From Erodium maritimum (Eukaryota > Streptophyta > Magnoliopsida > Geraniales > Geraniaceae), in assembly GCA_963921825.1 (NCBI GenBank), contig OY997588.1:55064803-55128802 (forward strand): DNA of 64,000 bases, read 5' to 3'. This document shows, one piece after another, positions 46,126 through 57,707 of this stretch. Below the pieces are notes generated by a model. It made no database searches. It saw nothing but the letters and a program-made list of their open reading frames with translations, and was not told the origin of the DNA. A program made the translations under genes and the position numbers. Every line of letters begins with the position of its first letter. The first letter of the stretch is position 1.

Positions 46126-47345
46126 GGCTTCGGAGAAGAAGCTGCTAAGCAAGTGGAATGCGAGTGTTTGCTGTTTCGAGTCTCCGGAACTTGCTTGCAG
46201 CTCCAGATGGATTCATCGCAGATTTCGACGGATCAGTTTTTTTTCTTCCTTTCTTTTTTCACTCTCTTCACTATAAAAACAAGGTCCAACTAAAAACTAA
46301 AGAAAAATATAATTGAATTGATACCGTCATCGATCGCAGCCGTCGTTAGAATTGCGACTTTTGAAGTGTCGTTACCTAAACTAGGGAGGAAAACGTCAAA
46401 CCGAGACCTTTTTCGGTATTGTCGTTATGGATGTGGTGAACTGTCGGTTAACCGACAATTAACCGATCTGGTGTGACTGGGCAATTAAGGCTCAAAGGTT
46501 GAAGGGACCCTACTGAAATACAACTCGTTGTGTTCTTTCTCTTGAGTCGTCTGATGTAGGTCTTGCTTCCAGCGGTTCGATTAAGGGTTTCGGGAAAAGA
46601 AGAAACTTTTTCCCTCTCTCGAACCACTCTTTTCATTGGATTCTAGGATACAAGCATGTTGTGAGAATATAAACGAAAATTCTAGAAACCGACTTGGATC
46701 CACATAATTCGTATAATTTTATATTAAAAAAACTTAAATTTGTTACCTCTTGCAGAATTTAGGCTTAATTCGAGACAAAGACCTTCAGGTTATGGAACAC
46801 TTCTGCTCTTCACGATCAAGACGTCCCCAACGGGATCCGTCCTCTGGAGATATCCACACTAACAAGATGTTCCCAAAATATGTGTGCTAACACCTTCTAA
46901 AATTTCTCTCGTTTTTCACTAATAATGATCTCATATGGCTTGACTATCCTCTTGTGCGCGAGATATAAAGTGGCAGCCTAAAGATAACCAAAATGAGATT
47001 CTTCGCAAAAATGTAAAATAAAAAATGTTTCAGTTTCCCTCAATATTTGAATACGAAGTTCAAATATTAATTGAATTAAAAACTTCTTAGTTCAATTCTG
47101 AAAGTAAACATATTTATTTCCTTATTTTCATTATTGAATTAAAAACATTTTAATATAATTCCAAAAAAATACATTTCACATTTTCATTATCTTCTTACAA
47201 CAATAAACTAATATAATCTAATTATATTAGAAAATAAAATTGAGTAATGAAATAATTATATTAATTAAATTAAGCTTTCAAAGTCCTTTATTTTTATCGG
47301 CTATTTTGTATTGATACCAAGCCTTTGAATTAAAGAACAAGGCAA
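46126..47345. other. SEC23 upstream region and a possible Copia-like LTR remnant
   Basis: 46126-46280 is the probable SEC23 5' UTR and proximal upstream DNA. From about 46658 (TGTTGTGAGAATATAAACG) the sequence looks like an LTR, with AAGACGTCCCCAACGGGATC and CCTCTGGAGATATCC near 46820, but its right end and target duplication could not be placed. Confidence 0.35.
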
Positions 47346-47456
47346 ATAGAGAATCTCGCAAAGCTTACAAACAAAGGTACTCCTTTAAGAGGACCTAGTG
47401 CACTTCCTTGTGCCGCAAGCAACGAAACAAATATAAACAGTTCCAAAACATCTAGT

Positions 47457-47670
47457 TTGGTAACACTGACTTGTGTTCCAAGAAACAAAAACCGCCCAAT
47501 ACTTTCAAAAGATTACCCCAAATTTAAACCCAAAGGATGTCTAAGGTTGCAACGATTACCCGAACATCTAGTTTGGTAACACTGACTTGTGTTCCAAGAA
47601 ACAAAAACCGCCCAATACTTTCAATGATTACCCCAAATTAAACCCAAAGGATGTCTAAGGTTTCAGCAGT
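47457..47670. repeat. Tandem duplication of 106 bp
   Basis: Units starting AACATCTAGTTTGGTAACAC at 47457 and 47563 repeat CCCAATACTTTCAA and CCAAAGGATGTCTAAGGTT. No coding role is seen. Confidence 0.9.
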
Positions 47671-48132
47671 TACCCAAGGTCTCCAATGTAATCAACCAAA
47701 TGATGATGTAGTTCACCAAAGTCCTATGCAGTTCATAGTAATGTCCTGCTACAAGACAATTGTAAGGATCGAACTTAGTCCAATGAAGTGATCACTATCA
47801 TCCATAGCAGAGGCACATATTAATTAGTTCAAAACCAGCAATGATCTGCAAAAAAACCACAACAGATAGGACACCAGCAATGTTTGTGAAACAGCTATGA
47901 ATGAGCAAAAAAAACACTCTCTCACTCTCTCAACCTATAACACTACCCACACACAAAGTATTAAGCAAGAGTTCCTATGTGTACCACACTGAAAGTAAAT
48001 AAGAACCCCCAAGTACCAGTGTTACTCACCAAAAAACACCAAGTCCACCCAACCACCACCCAAAACCCCCAAAATGCAACCACCAGAATCACAGCAAAAA
48101 ATAAAAAGGCACTTAAGAGATCAAGAATAACC

Positions 48133-48894
48133 CTATAAAGGTCCTTGAAATCTCCCCCTTTTATGACAGTAGTTGGGAGATTGAATCCAAGCAGTGAAGG
48201 GGAAATAGTCACCCCCAACTTTGAATCTTGCCCACATTAATTGGTATGAATCCCTCTGGATCAGTTGAAAAATGCCTGCAAGAGTGTGAGTTTTCTTGTT
48301 GAAGATGATATCATTTCTACATAACCAGATTCTCCAAATAACCACTAAAGCCAACATGCACCACTGTTTTTTGGAGTTAGATGGCCCTAAATTACTCCAA
48401 GAGATGATCCAATCTTTGATGCCATCAGGGCTAGATGAGCTTACACCCCACCAGTTTAGACACATGCACCAAATATTCCAAGCAAAAGTGCAGCCAAGTA
48501 ATAGATGATCAGATTCTTCAGGTTTTTCATTGCACAAGGGACACCATATATCATAGTTATATAGACCTCTAGCCAACAAGAAACATTTGGTAGGGATGGC
48601 TTGCATACAGACTAACCATGCAAAGCCAGAAATCTTAGGAGGGATTAGTGCAGACCAAAGTAAAGCAGGCCAATCTAGACCCTGGCCAGAGGAATTGTCA
48701 AGAGTTTGATACATTTTCTTTACTGAAAACCCTTTCTCATCTAATCTCCATGAAACTTTGTCCTCCCCTGCAGTTAACTCTTGGTATTGATTCAATAAAT
48801 TGCTAAGTAGTATGAACTGACCATTTTCCCAGCCCCTCAGATACCTTCTGAAAACCAAGATCCAATCCCCATTAATCTTGAAATGTGTGATCAT
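48133..48894 (-). pseudogene. LINE ORF2 C-terminal zinc-binding (zf-RVT) fragment
   Basis: A 253-residue open frame carries the domain that ends plant LINE reverse transcriptases: DKVSWRLDEKGFSVKKMYQTL, PPKISGFAWLVCMQAIPTKC, CPLCNEKPEESDHLLLGC with the Cys-Cys-His-Cys ligands, WNIWCMCLNWW and ALVVIWRIWLCRNDIIF. Nothing upstream encodes RT, so it is a 5'-truncated LINE insertion. The minus-strand sequence to about 47960 is probably its 3' UTR. No poly(A) tail or target duplication was pinned down. Confidence 0.9.
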
Positions 48895-50961
48895 AACATT
48901 CTTCTGTGTGCTGAGATTCTTTCAAAGTCCATTCAGTTTTGGATTTGTTGTTGTGTTTAACCTTGTAGACTTATACAACGTTAGTAGTGGGCCTGAAATC
49001 TCCATCTCAACCACATATCATAATTGGCCTCTAGCAGGACATTATGACTACCCAAAGTTATATAAAGACTGATAATCTTATTCGACCTTTTACTCTTAAT
49101 ATCTTAATCCATTTTTTGTTATCAGCAAGACTTAAATTAGATTGAAACCTCTTTAGAGGATAAAAAGGAGTACAAGGCGAGCCATCTAAGGGTCAAGCCA
49201 CAAAAACCACAGAATAAAAAAAGGAAACAACAGGGTAATGAAATGAAAAACTTCCAGACTTAGAGAAATCTGAGAGCCCAAAACGCACTGAAACCAAAGC
49301 TCAAGGAAATATGAGGAGCCGACAATACTAGAGTTGTCATACTTTGAAACCCAGTGTCTCTGAAAAAAGACCTTATGATAATGGCAATTCTTGAGGGTAG
49401 TAATTTGCGATACTGACGAGGTCAAACCATGAAGAGATGTTGCCCTTGTATGCTGATAACGAGCAAGCATTCATAGATAGGCATTGAACTTGTGAATGAA
49501 ATTGTTCCATGGATAATAGGACTGATTTGATAAGGAGTGGTATGCTGAGAGTTATGCAGTTAAGAGGCTTGTCACAACATGTATTGAAGATGCTCAATGG
49601 TCTGCACTGAACTTGAGTCTTGCTGAAAAACTGTGATGAACACCAATGTATGAGAATGTCTTGGATAGAAGTGAACAGGCAAAGGTTTAGCCAAACCCTG
49701 AGAGTAGCAGCTACATAAGTCTGAATGAGGCAAGTGACTTAGGAGGCTTGGAAGGCTTGCATGTGGACATAGGTTGTGCAACAATTAAATTTGTGTTAAG
49801 TTCCCAAATTTATCGTTGATATCGTGACCGAATATATGTCATAAGACAGTCATTCTTATTATTTTATATTAAAGAAAAATATGTAAATGACATTTATATA
49901 ACAACTCAGAATCCGTAATGTTAATTGGCAGGGATAATTTGCAGAATGACCTTATGCTCCTAGTTCATTAAACATATGGCCGGTACGGTTTGAGTTTTTG
50001 GTAAATGGACCTCAAAGTTATATTCTCACCTTTACCTTTCAAAGTTATATTCCCAAATTTACCCTTCAAAGTTATATTTACTTAAATATTTTATTTATTA
50101 ATTTGCATTTATTATTTGTTTAGGTTCATTTCTTTAATGGTATTTGTTTATTCATTTTTTTATATAGCATCGTCTTCGTTGTTGCCCCAACCCCAATACA
50201 GTACTACGCTTGCTCACCATTCGCCTCACAATCGCTTCGAGCTTCTTCATTCGCTCTTCTTCTGCGTATTGGAGCTACCCTACAATTTTCATGTTCAATT
50301 CATTGTAAAGGTTGTCATCCTGTCATACCAAAGAACCATCAAACTCATTGAGTACAAATTCTTAAATTCTAATTTCTGATTCCATTTCGTCATTATCACC
50401 TCATATTTTCATAAATATGTACGTATATAGAAATTGATGTAGCTAAAACTAGGTTAAGATGTCTTGAAATGGTTGAATGGTACCTTCAGTTGCAAATTTC
50501 TAGGACGAGCGATAATGACACAATCGAGAGTGGGGTAATCTATGTATTCTTAGTACGGGATGAAAATTACCCAACCTAGGAGTCAAGTTTCCCATTATTG
50601 GGATGAAAAACCAACAAACTTGGAATCACCTCATAATTCTAATAAATATATGTACGTAAATTATGTATTGGTGTAGTTAAGATTAAAAACTAAGTTTGAA
50701 TGTCATGAAACATGAAAGAAACGATTGACTAAACTTTGTGTTTGAAACATTCATGTAGTAGGCTAAAATTTTCCCAACTTGGGAGTCAGTATTCTCAGTA
50801 CTGAGCTGAAATTTTCCCAACCTATGAATCTGTATTCTCAATACTAAGCTAAAATCTCCCCAACCTATGAGTTGGGATTCCTAGTACTGAGAATTAAGTA
50901 AAGTTTTGTTTATTATGCACTGGGTATTGAACTAAACTTATGTTTCTAATGTAATTGGTTT
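48895..50961. other. Intergenic, degraded repeats
   Basis: No gene is supported. Minus-strand frames at 49186-49784 have no recognised family. At about 50560-50890 a motif of roughly 50 bp with TTCCCAACCTATGA and ATTCTCAGTACTGAG recurs four or five times in diverged form. Confidence 0.45.
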
Positions 50962-51288
50962 ATGAATGGGTCCAGTATAATCCATGCTTTCTATGGTGGG
51001 AAATATAAGGAAGATGAAGGAATTTGTACTTGGATACCAAGTATTGATGTTAAAGTTGTTAGCTTCATGGTTGAGGCGTCGATGAAGCTGGTTCTAGAGA
51101 ATTTGTATGAACTTTTTGGAGTGGACAAAAAGGACATAAAATTGAAAGTTAGTTACTTGCTCTGCAACTTGGGTGATAGTTTTCGAGCCATAGTGAAGCA
51201 AATTTCGATAGTAGATTATTTGAGTCTTGAGGTTTATAGGGTGTCATATGGAAGGAATTTGTACTTGGATACCAAGTATTTATGTTAA
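50962..51288 (+). pseudogene. Possible Mutator-transposase N-terminal fragment
   Basis: The frame gives IIHAFYGGKYKEDEG, then a hydrophobic/acidic middle (ENLYELFGVDKKDIKLKVSY) and FRAIVKQISIVDYLSLEVY. The order of GGK, an LxxxLG stretch and an acidic D-x-L resembles the N-terminal domain of plant Mutator-like transposases. There is no DDE domain downstream. The identification is tentative. Confidence 0.4.
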
Positions 51289-51484
51289 AGTTGTTAGCTT
51301 CATGGTTGAGGCGTCGATGAAGCTGTTCTAGAGAATTTGTATGAACTTATTGGAGTGGAAAAAAGGACATACAATTGAAAGTTAGTTACTTGCTCCGCAA
51401 CTCGGGTGATAGTTTTCGAGCCATAGTGAAGCAAATTTAGATAGTAGATGATTTGAGTCTTGAGGTTTATAGGGTGTTATATGG
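51019..51484. repeat. Tandem duplication of 233 bp across the Mutator-like fragment
   Basis: GAAGGAATTTGTACTTGGAT occurs at 51019 and 51252 and the following 233 bases repeat with small indels. The second copy has lost the reading frame. Confidence 0.9.
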
Positions 51485-51613
51485 AAGTGTTGATTAGGGC
51501 AGTCATAGAGGCATAGTACATATGGAGCTTATCAAGAAAAAAGATACTCATGGTGTGGAAGTTGAACTCTCCCCCATTATAGACGATAATTACTTTGACC
51601 AGGATGTGGGGAG

Positions 51614-53210
51614 TGTTGGGTCTCGAGGTAGGGTTGGAGATGAACCAACTCGCAGCGAATAATCAAGGAAAATCAAGAGACGATTAAAACCATGAAACAA
51701 CTAACAAAGAATGGATTCACAAGAGAAAAATTCAGCACTATTTCTTCCCAAAACAAGAACACCGGTTAACGAATGATTGGCTTGAGTCTCTAAGACGCCT
51801 ACGTACCCACATGGGAATCAAAGCCACGTAGTTCTTCTCTTTGAGGACTCAAGAACACAAAAATGGAGGTGGAAACTAGCCAAACCCGAAATGGTAGGAT
51901 GAGGGAGAGAAAAAAGTTGATTCCCATTTGTGTCTTTTGTTTGTTATGTTGAAAAAAGATGACTTAAACATAACAAACCCCATACTTTTCCAACTAAAGG
52001 CATGGGACAAGCATAGTGACAAGTAAGGTGTAAATAGGACAAAGTATGACAAGACAAGATTGGTTTAGGTGGTGAATCACCAACACCTTAATCCTTGTCT
52101 TGCTTACTTAGTACTAATTAATCAAGACTTGATTAATTAGTTCCATGGGCCTTGGTTGCACGGGCCTTTCATGGGCCTCTTGGAACATGGCCCGTGGCCA
52201 TTTCCAACGAGGTCCCGTGATTCGCTCATCGCCTCCAAGCCTTCCATACCAGAAATGTCCAACATTATCCGACGCGATCAATCCCAAGACTCCAAGCCTT
52301 GTCTCGATCCGTAAAGTCATATTCACTTACGGGCACATGACCCAAAACCCAGTTTTGGTCATGTCCCGAGACAACTCCCTTTTGGCCATTCTCCATAAAT
52401 GTGTCAATGAGTTTCATCCTCCGGTGTGACCCTTAGGTTTATGCATGTCAATAGATCAACGTAAAATCCCATTTTACTTGATCCTATTTAAGTGGCAACT
52501 AACGAAACTTTAGTATTGCCTGACACTGCATAACGAATCGACCCTGTCGATTCTAACCTTTCAGTCGTCCTTGTCATTATCTTTTTATCTCCGATATCCT
52601 GATTGAGATAAAGGCATAGAGCCGTCATTCTTATTATTCTCAATCACTGTTCCTTGATATGTGAGATGACTGAATATATGATACCCAGTATCATGTGCAT
52701 GACCATGCTATTCTTTCAGTCACTCTCGATCAAGCGGCCGAGAACCGATATCTTTCTCATACCTCAGTATGAGGGATAAATCCCTTAGCCGTCTTTCGTG
52801 TCACTCATGTAGCCCGTCCCCAAGCCAATCATGGCCGTTATGGAAGCCTTGTTAAGGACAACGTTAGGCTCAGGTCAAACTTAGTTGTTGACTACATAGC
52901 GATCACAAAGACTCCTTGGTCTAAGGATACATGACAAGCTACGACAATGAGTATGTTCATGACTTGATCTATGGCACATATTCATGTCGGGTCGTCCAAT
53001 ATCATGTCCCACATGATATCTATGATTAGACTCCGGAATCACATTCCAATGACTAACAGAACGTAAGCCATAAAGAGCCATCTTTCATACTAGTCGCTTC
53101 TAATGAAGCTTTGTTGACTAGGGACCCATCGAGTGTGATCTATCTCGATCTATGGTTCTATTCGCATGGTGGGCATAGATCAGAGCACACATCGATATAT
53201 TACTCCAACA
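51614..53210. mobile_element. LTR-like sequence bounded by TGTTGG and CCAACA
   Basis: TGTTGGGTCTCGAGG at 51614 and TACTCCAACA ending at 53210 give a 1.6-kb unit with LTR-type inverted termini. A motif near 51800 (GACGCCTACGTACCCACATG) is typical of plant LTRs. Flanks GGGAG and CACAA do not match, so the exact ends or a solo-LTR status are unproven. No coding region is supported. Confidence 0.5.
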
Positions 53211-54312
53211 CACAAGTAATATAAAGTCGCTTTAATTTTATTGCTAACAATGATATATACATTTGGACATTTAGGATTGAAATACGGGCACTAAGACTAA
53301 CAGGGAGTCGGTTTATTGAAAACAACGTAGACAAGGAACGCGTTTGTAGTCGACAACTTCCTATTTCAGGGAATGGAGAGATACATGTTGTTATTGGAAA
53401 AAAAACTCATTGTACAGGTTGACAGAAAATATGGGTCATTAGTAAAGGATGATGAACGAGCAAACGAGATGGGTGTTTGTTTCACAGATGGGTCAGACTT
53501 GGCAGTCGGTCAAGAGTTTCAGAAAAAATAGAGCTTGTTAGAAAGTTGAGGAGTGTCGCAATAAAAGTCGTTTTCCCAATATTGTAACCAATTTAAACAT
53601 TGAAATACAATGTACTGTCTAAACATGCATGTTAGATTTAGAAAATAACCATGCAAGTTTGACTGATAATCTCTAACAAAATATTAATGCAGGTTCAAAA
53701 AACTTATAGTCTACCAAAATACAAAAGTTTGGATCCTCATCCAAAATGTCCAACAGTAAAAAAATGCATGTTCTTCTTCATCTAATCATCATCTGCATTA
53801 TCTTCATCAACATCTTCATCATCATCATCATAGATGTTTTTTTCAGCTTCTTCTTCATCCTTTACATCTTCTTTTGCGTCTTCCATTTTTTTCATCTTCC
53901 TCTTATATGTCGCCTTGTTCTCATCACCAACATACTCCTCCAAACACTCATTAGGATGTCCAGTCTACGCTTCAGCATGGTCCAGATGAAAACGACATTG
54001 GTTTGGTAGGGATGGAGTTGGCACAGAAGTAGATTACAACAAGAATAAGAACAAGGGAACAGAGAAGTCAAATTCGCTGGTACGTTTTCGATTATGTATA
54101 GGAGGGTCGTATACGTAGAGCATTCATTTTGAATTTCCACATGAGTAAATTAGACGGGTGGAGTTTTTTTTGGATAACCGCAAACGAGTGGAGTTAATAA
54201 TAAATTAACCACACAAAAAAATTAGTTGAACAACATCACATTAAACCTCATCTTATTTCGAACAACATCCATCAAACAATAAATAGCACACACCCTGTTT
54301 CTCGGTGCTCAT
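53211..54312. other. Intergenic, old transposon remnants with an acidic-repeat frame
   Basis: At 53780-53965 the minus strand reads a short acidic tract (EEAEKNIYDDDDEDVDEDN) built on a GAT microsatellite and ending in a stop. It may be the tail of a degraded transposon protein. Nothing else is recognised. Confidence 0.4.
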
Positions 54313-54315
54313 TTA

Positions 54316-56398
54316 GAGCACGCACAACGGGCCAACCCTCGCCCCCAACCCGCGCACGCGCGGTCCGCAGCCCTCGGGCCGTCCCGCTGTGGGCTAGAAA
54401 AAACGCGGTCCGCGGCCCTGAAACACGCGGCCCTCGCCCCTCGATCGCGGTCCGGACACGCGGCCCTCGCTCCTCGGCCCTGCATCCCGTTCCTCCTATC
54501 GCGTGCCGACACGTGGCAAAGTCGACCGTTGTCAAACGGTCGGCAACGGCTATAATTTTTTTTAATTAAAATCAAAACAATTTAAACCCTATAAATACCC
54601 CAACCTCATTTTTTTTCATACCCATTCTCCAATTTCACTCTTTAATTCTCACTTTCTACTCTCTAATTTCCAAAGTGTACGACGATGAGGTTATGTCCGA
54701 CGTTGAGGTTCCGACATACGAGGAGCTGGCTACCCGAATGCCGACGTATGAGGAGATGGCAGCCCAACTACCGACATATGAGGATATGGAAGCCTGAATG
54801 CGGCCAATTGAGCGACGACTCCGGCAGAGGATTGAAAGGAGCATGCAGAGAGCAATGCCAAGGATCGAGAGGGCCATCCGTGGGGAACCAATGCAACGAG
54901 AGATTAACATAGGTCGTTCTGAAGCCCACAACCAATTGATGAGGAACTATTTTATCGATCAACCCGTATATGGCCCTGATATGTTTAGGCGTCGGTTCCG
55001 TATATGCAGACCACTTTTTCAAAGGATTATGGACGCGGTCAAGGCTCACGATAGGTACTTCGTTCAGAGGCCCGACGGGGCCTCACGACCGGGCTTATCA
55101 ACGGAACAGAAGTGCACCGTCGCGATACGGATGCTTGCGTATGGGTCCTCGGCCGATTCATTGGACGAAACTCTGCACATTAGGTAAGCACCATACTTGA
55201 ATGTTTACGTAAGTTTTGCAAGGCCGTCATTGAGGTATTCGGAGCCGAGTATGAGCGTACACCCACACCGACTGACATGCAACGCTTACTCCGAGAAGGG
55301 TACAACCGAGGGTTTCCCGGAATGGCGAGGAGTCTTGATTGCATGCATTGGAAGTGGAAGAACTGCCCAACCGAAGACCAGGGAGCCCATGGACGGGGAA
55401 GTCACCTCGGGGACAAGACGATTATGCTTGAAGCTGTAGCGTCCCGTGATTTATGGATTTGGCATGCGTTTTTCGGGATGGCTGGCTCGAACAACGACAT
55501 CAACGTCCTCAACCACAGCCACTTATTCCAAGACACTTACTACGGTCGTGAGCTAGCTGTGGAGTACGAGATCAACGACCATCGGTACGATCGACCTTAT
55601 TACTTGGTGGACGACAATTACCCAACATGGGCACGGTTCGTGAAGACTATTCGGCATCCCTTCGAGCCCAAAGAGAAGTTGTTTGCTAAATGCCAAGAAG
55701 GTGCTCGAAAAGATATTGAAAGGGCTTTTGGAGTACTTCAAGCAAGGTGGCACATCATTTCCCGTCCCGCTCGTTCTTGGAGCCCACACCTTTTGGCTAA
55801 TATCATGCACATTTGCATAATTCTACACAACATGATTGTAGAGGATGAGCGCGACCGGTACGAGTATGGGGATGAGGAGTTGTTGTACCATCAACCTCCA
55901 GAAATGCCGAATTGGACACCACCGGAACGATGGCACCACGGAGGGCCATTGGAATACCAGCAACGAGTTGCTTGTCAACAAAGTGTCGTAAATCATGAGA
56001 CCCACCATCAACTACAAAATGATCTTATGAACCACTTATAGGGTCTATATGGAGCTGGTTTTCATGACGACGAGTCGTCGTTTGTGCTCTTGGAGCTGGT
56101 TTTTTGTGGGTTGTATTACAAGGGGATCAATAAAAGTTCAACTTTCTTTTTATTCGTGTTCAATTTTTTTATTGTTATTAATTATTTTTTTCCAAAATTG
56201 TTTAAATTATAAGTAATTTAAACGGTTTCTGATAAAGAATTAAATAAAACAACAAAATATCAATTAATAATCCAGTCAGCACAGGGCCTCAACAGGGCCT
56301 CTCCATTGCAAAACACTCACTATTCTGCAGCCTCAGGGCCTCACTTTTGTCCAGTCAGCACAAGGGCCTCACTCAGGGTCTTTCTGTTGTACATGCTC
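54316..56398 (+). mobile_element. PIF/Harbinger DNA transposon
   Basis: A 2083-bp element between TTA duplications (54313-54315 and 56399-56401). The left terminus is GAGCACGCACAAC and the right, read inward, GAGCATGTACAAC. Subterminal GC-rich GCGGCCCTC / GAGGGCC-type motifs occur on both sides. It carries a transposase but no second, MYB-like ORF that complete PIF/Harbinger elements usually need. Confidence 0.9.
54678..56041 (+). pseudogene. PIF/Harbinger DDE transposase, frameshifted
   Basis: The coding region has two parts. 54798-55187 gives the N-terminal part, with EQKCTVAIRMLAYGSSADSL. 55277-56041 gives the DDE nuclease: SLDCMHWKWKNCP (first Asp), YYLVDDNYPTWARFVKTI (second Asp region) and ARKDIERAFGVLQARW (Glu). 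Between them, near 55188-55210, the expected linker (LECLRKFCKAVIEVFGAEY) is readable only in a third frame, so at least one indel has broken the gene. Upstream, in frame, an acidic leader has three PTYEEMA-like repeats and is cut by a stop at 54795. The protein would cut and paste elements with matching GAGCA-type ends. Confidence 0.9.
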
Positions 56399-56468
56399 TT
56401 ATGTAGTCTGGATTATCAAATGAAACTGTATCTTTCATTCAGAAAAATAATAATTTTAAATTATGAAT

Positions 56469-56477
56469 ACTTTAAAA
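56469..56477. repeat. Target sequence copy 1 of 3 around the twin elements
   Basis: ACTTTAAAA, identical to 57699-57707 and 59504-59512. Confidence 0.85.
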
Positions 56478-57698
56478 GAGGTGAAATCGGCTACAAACCA
56501 CTCTTATCCTAAAAACTAGAGAATCAATCCTAGCCACACAAACCTAACATCCAATATTCCACATGATGCCACATCACCACCCCAATTTCGCCCAAACTCA
56601 CGCCAATTTCATCCTTTCTCACACAAGCAAGGGCATAATTGTAAAAGCATGGTGCTATGTGGACAAGTGTCCATTTTTTTCTTCACCAATTCACTAATTT
56701 AATATTTCCCGATTCGTTTGAACTCCGATTAGCTTCAAACGTGCGCCAATATTTTTATTTTTTGAAGGGCTTTAAATCAAGATCAATCATGAATATATTT
56801 TGAAGCACGAAAATAAAAAAGGTATATCGGAGTGATAAAAAAATGTTGAGTGTTGATAAATCTTCACTAATAAATCTTTTATATCAGAGGTATCAAACTA
56901 GTGCTAAGTGTAGATAAAAACATGTACTGAGGTAATATAAACCATGTTCAATTTTGATAATAAGTGTGATAAACTAATCATGATCAGTTTGGAGAATGGG
57001 GTGATAAAACCACTGTAGAGTGTTGATAAAACCAGTGTAAAGTGTTGATAAAACCATAGCAAAGTGCTGATAAAAATTAGCCAGATATAATTTCTTTAAA
57101 AACCATCCCCGAAATAAAAAAAAATTGTGCTTCAAAAAAACCATGTGATGGAGATGATAAAACACACGTAATTGAATGATAAACCTAGTGTTTAGTGTTG
57201 ATAAAACTAGTGTTCATAAAAAGCACACGATGAGGTGATACAAACATGATCAGTTTTGGAAAATGAGGTGATAAAACCAGTGTAAAGTGTTGATAAAACC
57301 AGTGTAAAAGTGTTGATAAATCCAGAGCAAAGTGTTGATAAAAATTACCCAGATTTTTTTTTAAAAAAAATCAACACCGAAATAATTTTTTTTTCGTGCT
57401 TCAAAATATATTCATGACTGATCTTGATTTAAAGCCCTTAAAAAAAACTAATGGCGCAAGTTTGAAGCCAATCGGAGTTCAAACGAAGCGGGAAAAATTA
57501 AATTAGTGAATTGATTAAAAAAAATAACATGATAGTTTTACTAAAAAACCCTTACCACTTATTAAAAAGTGCTGTTTTTTTTGCAGTCAACAGGTCAACT
57601 ACTCAATTGGATCTCATTCATTCATTCTTAAAATGGATGGCTTAGATTGGTTCTCTAGTTTTTAGGTTAAAACATGATTTGTATTTTATTTCTCCTCC
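56478..57698. mobile_element. Long-inverted-repeat element 1 with minisatellite core
   Basis: The 1221-bp element has imperfect inverted arms of about 350 bp. The left arm reads CCTAAAAACTAGAGAATCAA and ATTTCCCGATTCGTTTGAAC, mirrored at the right. An AT-rich core repeats AGTGTTGATAAAACCAGTGT-type units. The 9-bp ACTTTAAAA flank suggests the Mutator superfamily. No protein is encoded. Confidence 0.85.
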
Positions 57699-57707
57699 AC
57701 TTTAAAA
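57699..57707. repeat. Target sequence copy 2 of 3, shared between the twin elements
   Basis: ACTTTAAAA lies between the two elements and serves as right flank of the first and left flank of the second. Confidence 0.85.

Noticed and set aside
49186-49784. Overlapping minus-strand frames, possibly LINE 5' sequence
   Set aside because: No endonuclease or ORF1 motif is visible, so a LINE assignment cannot be supported.
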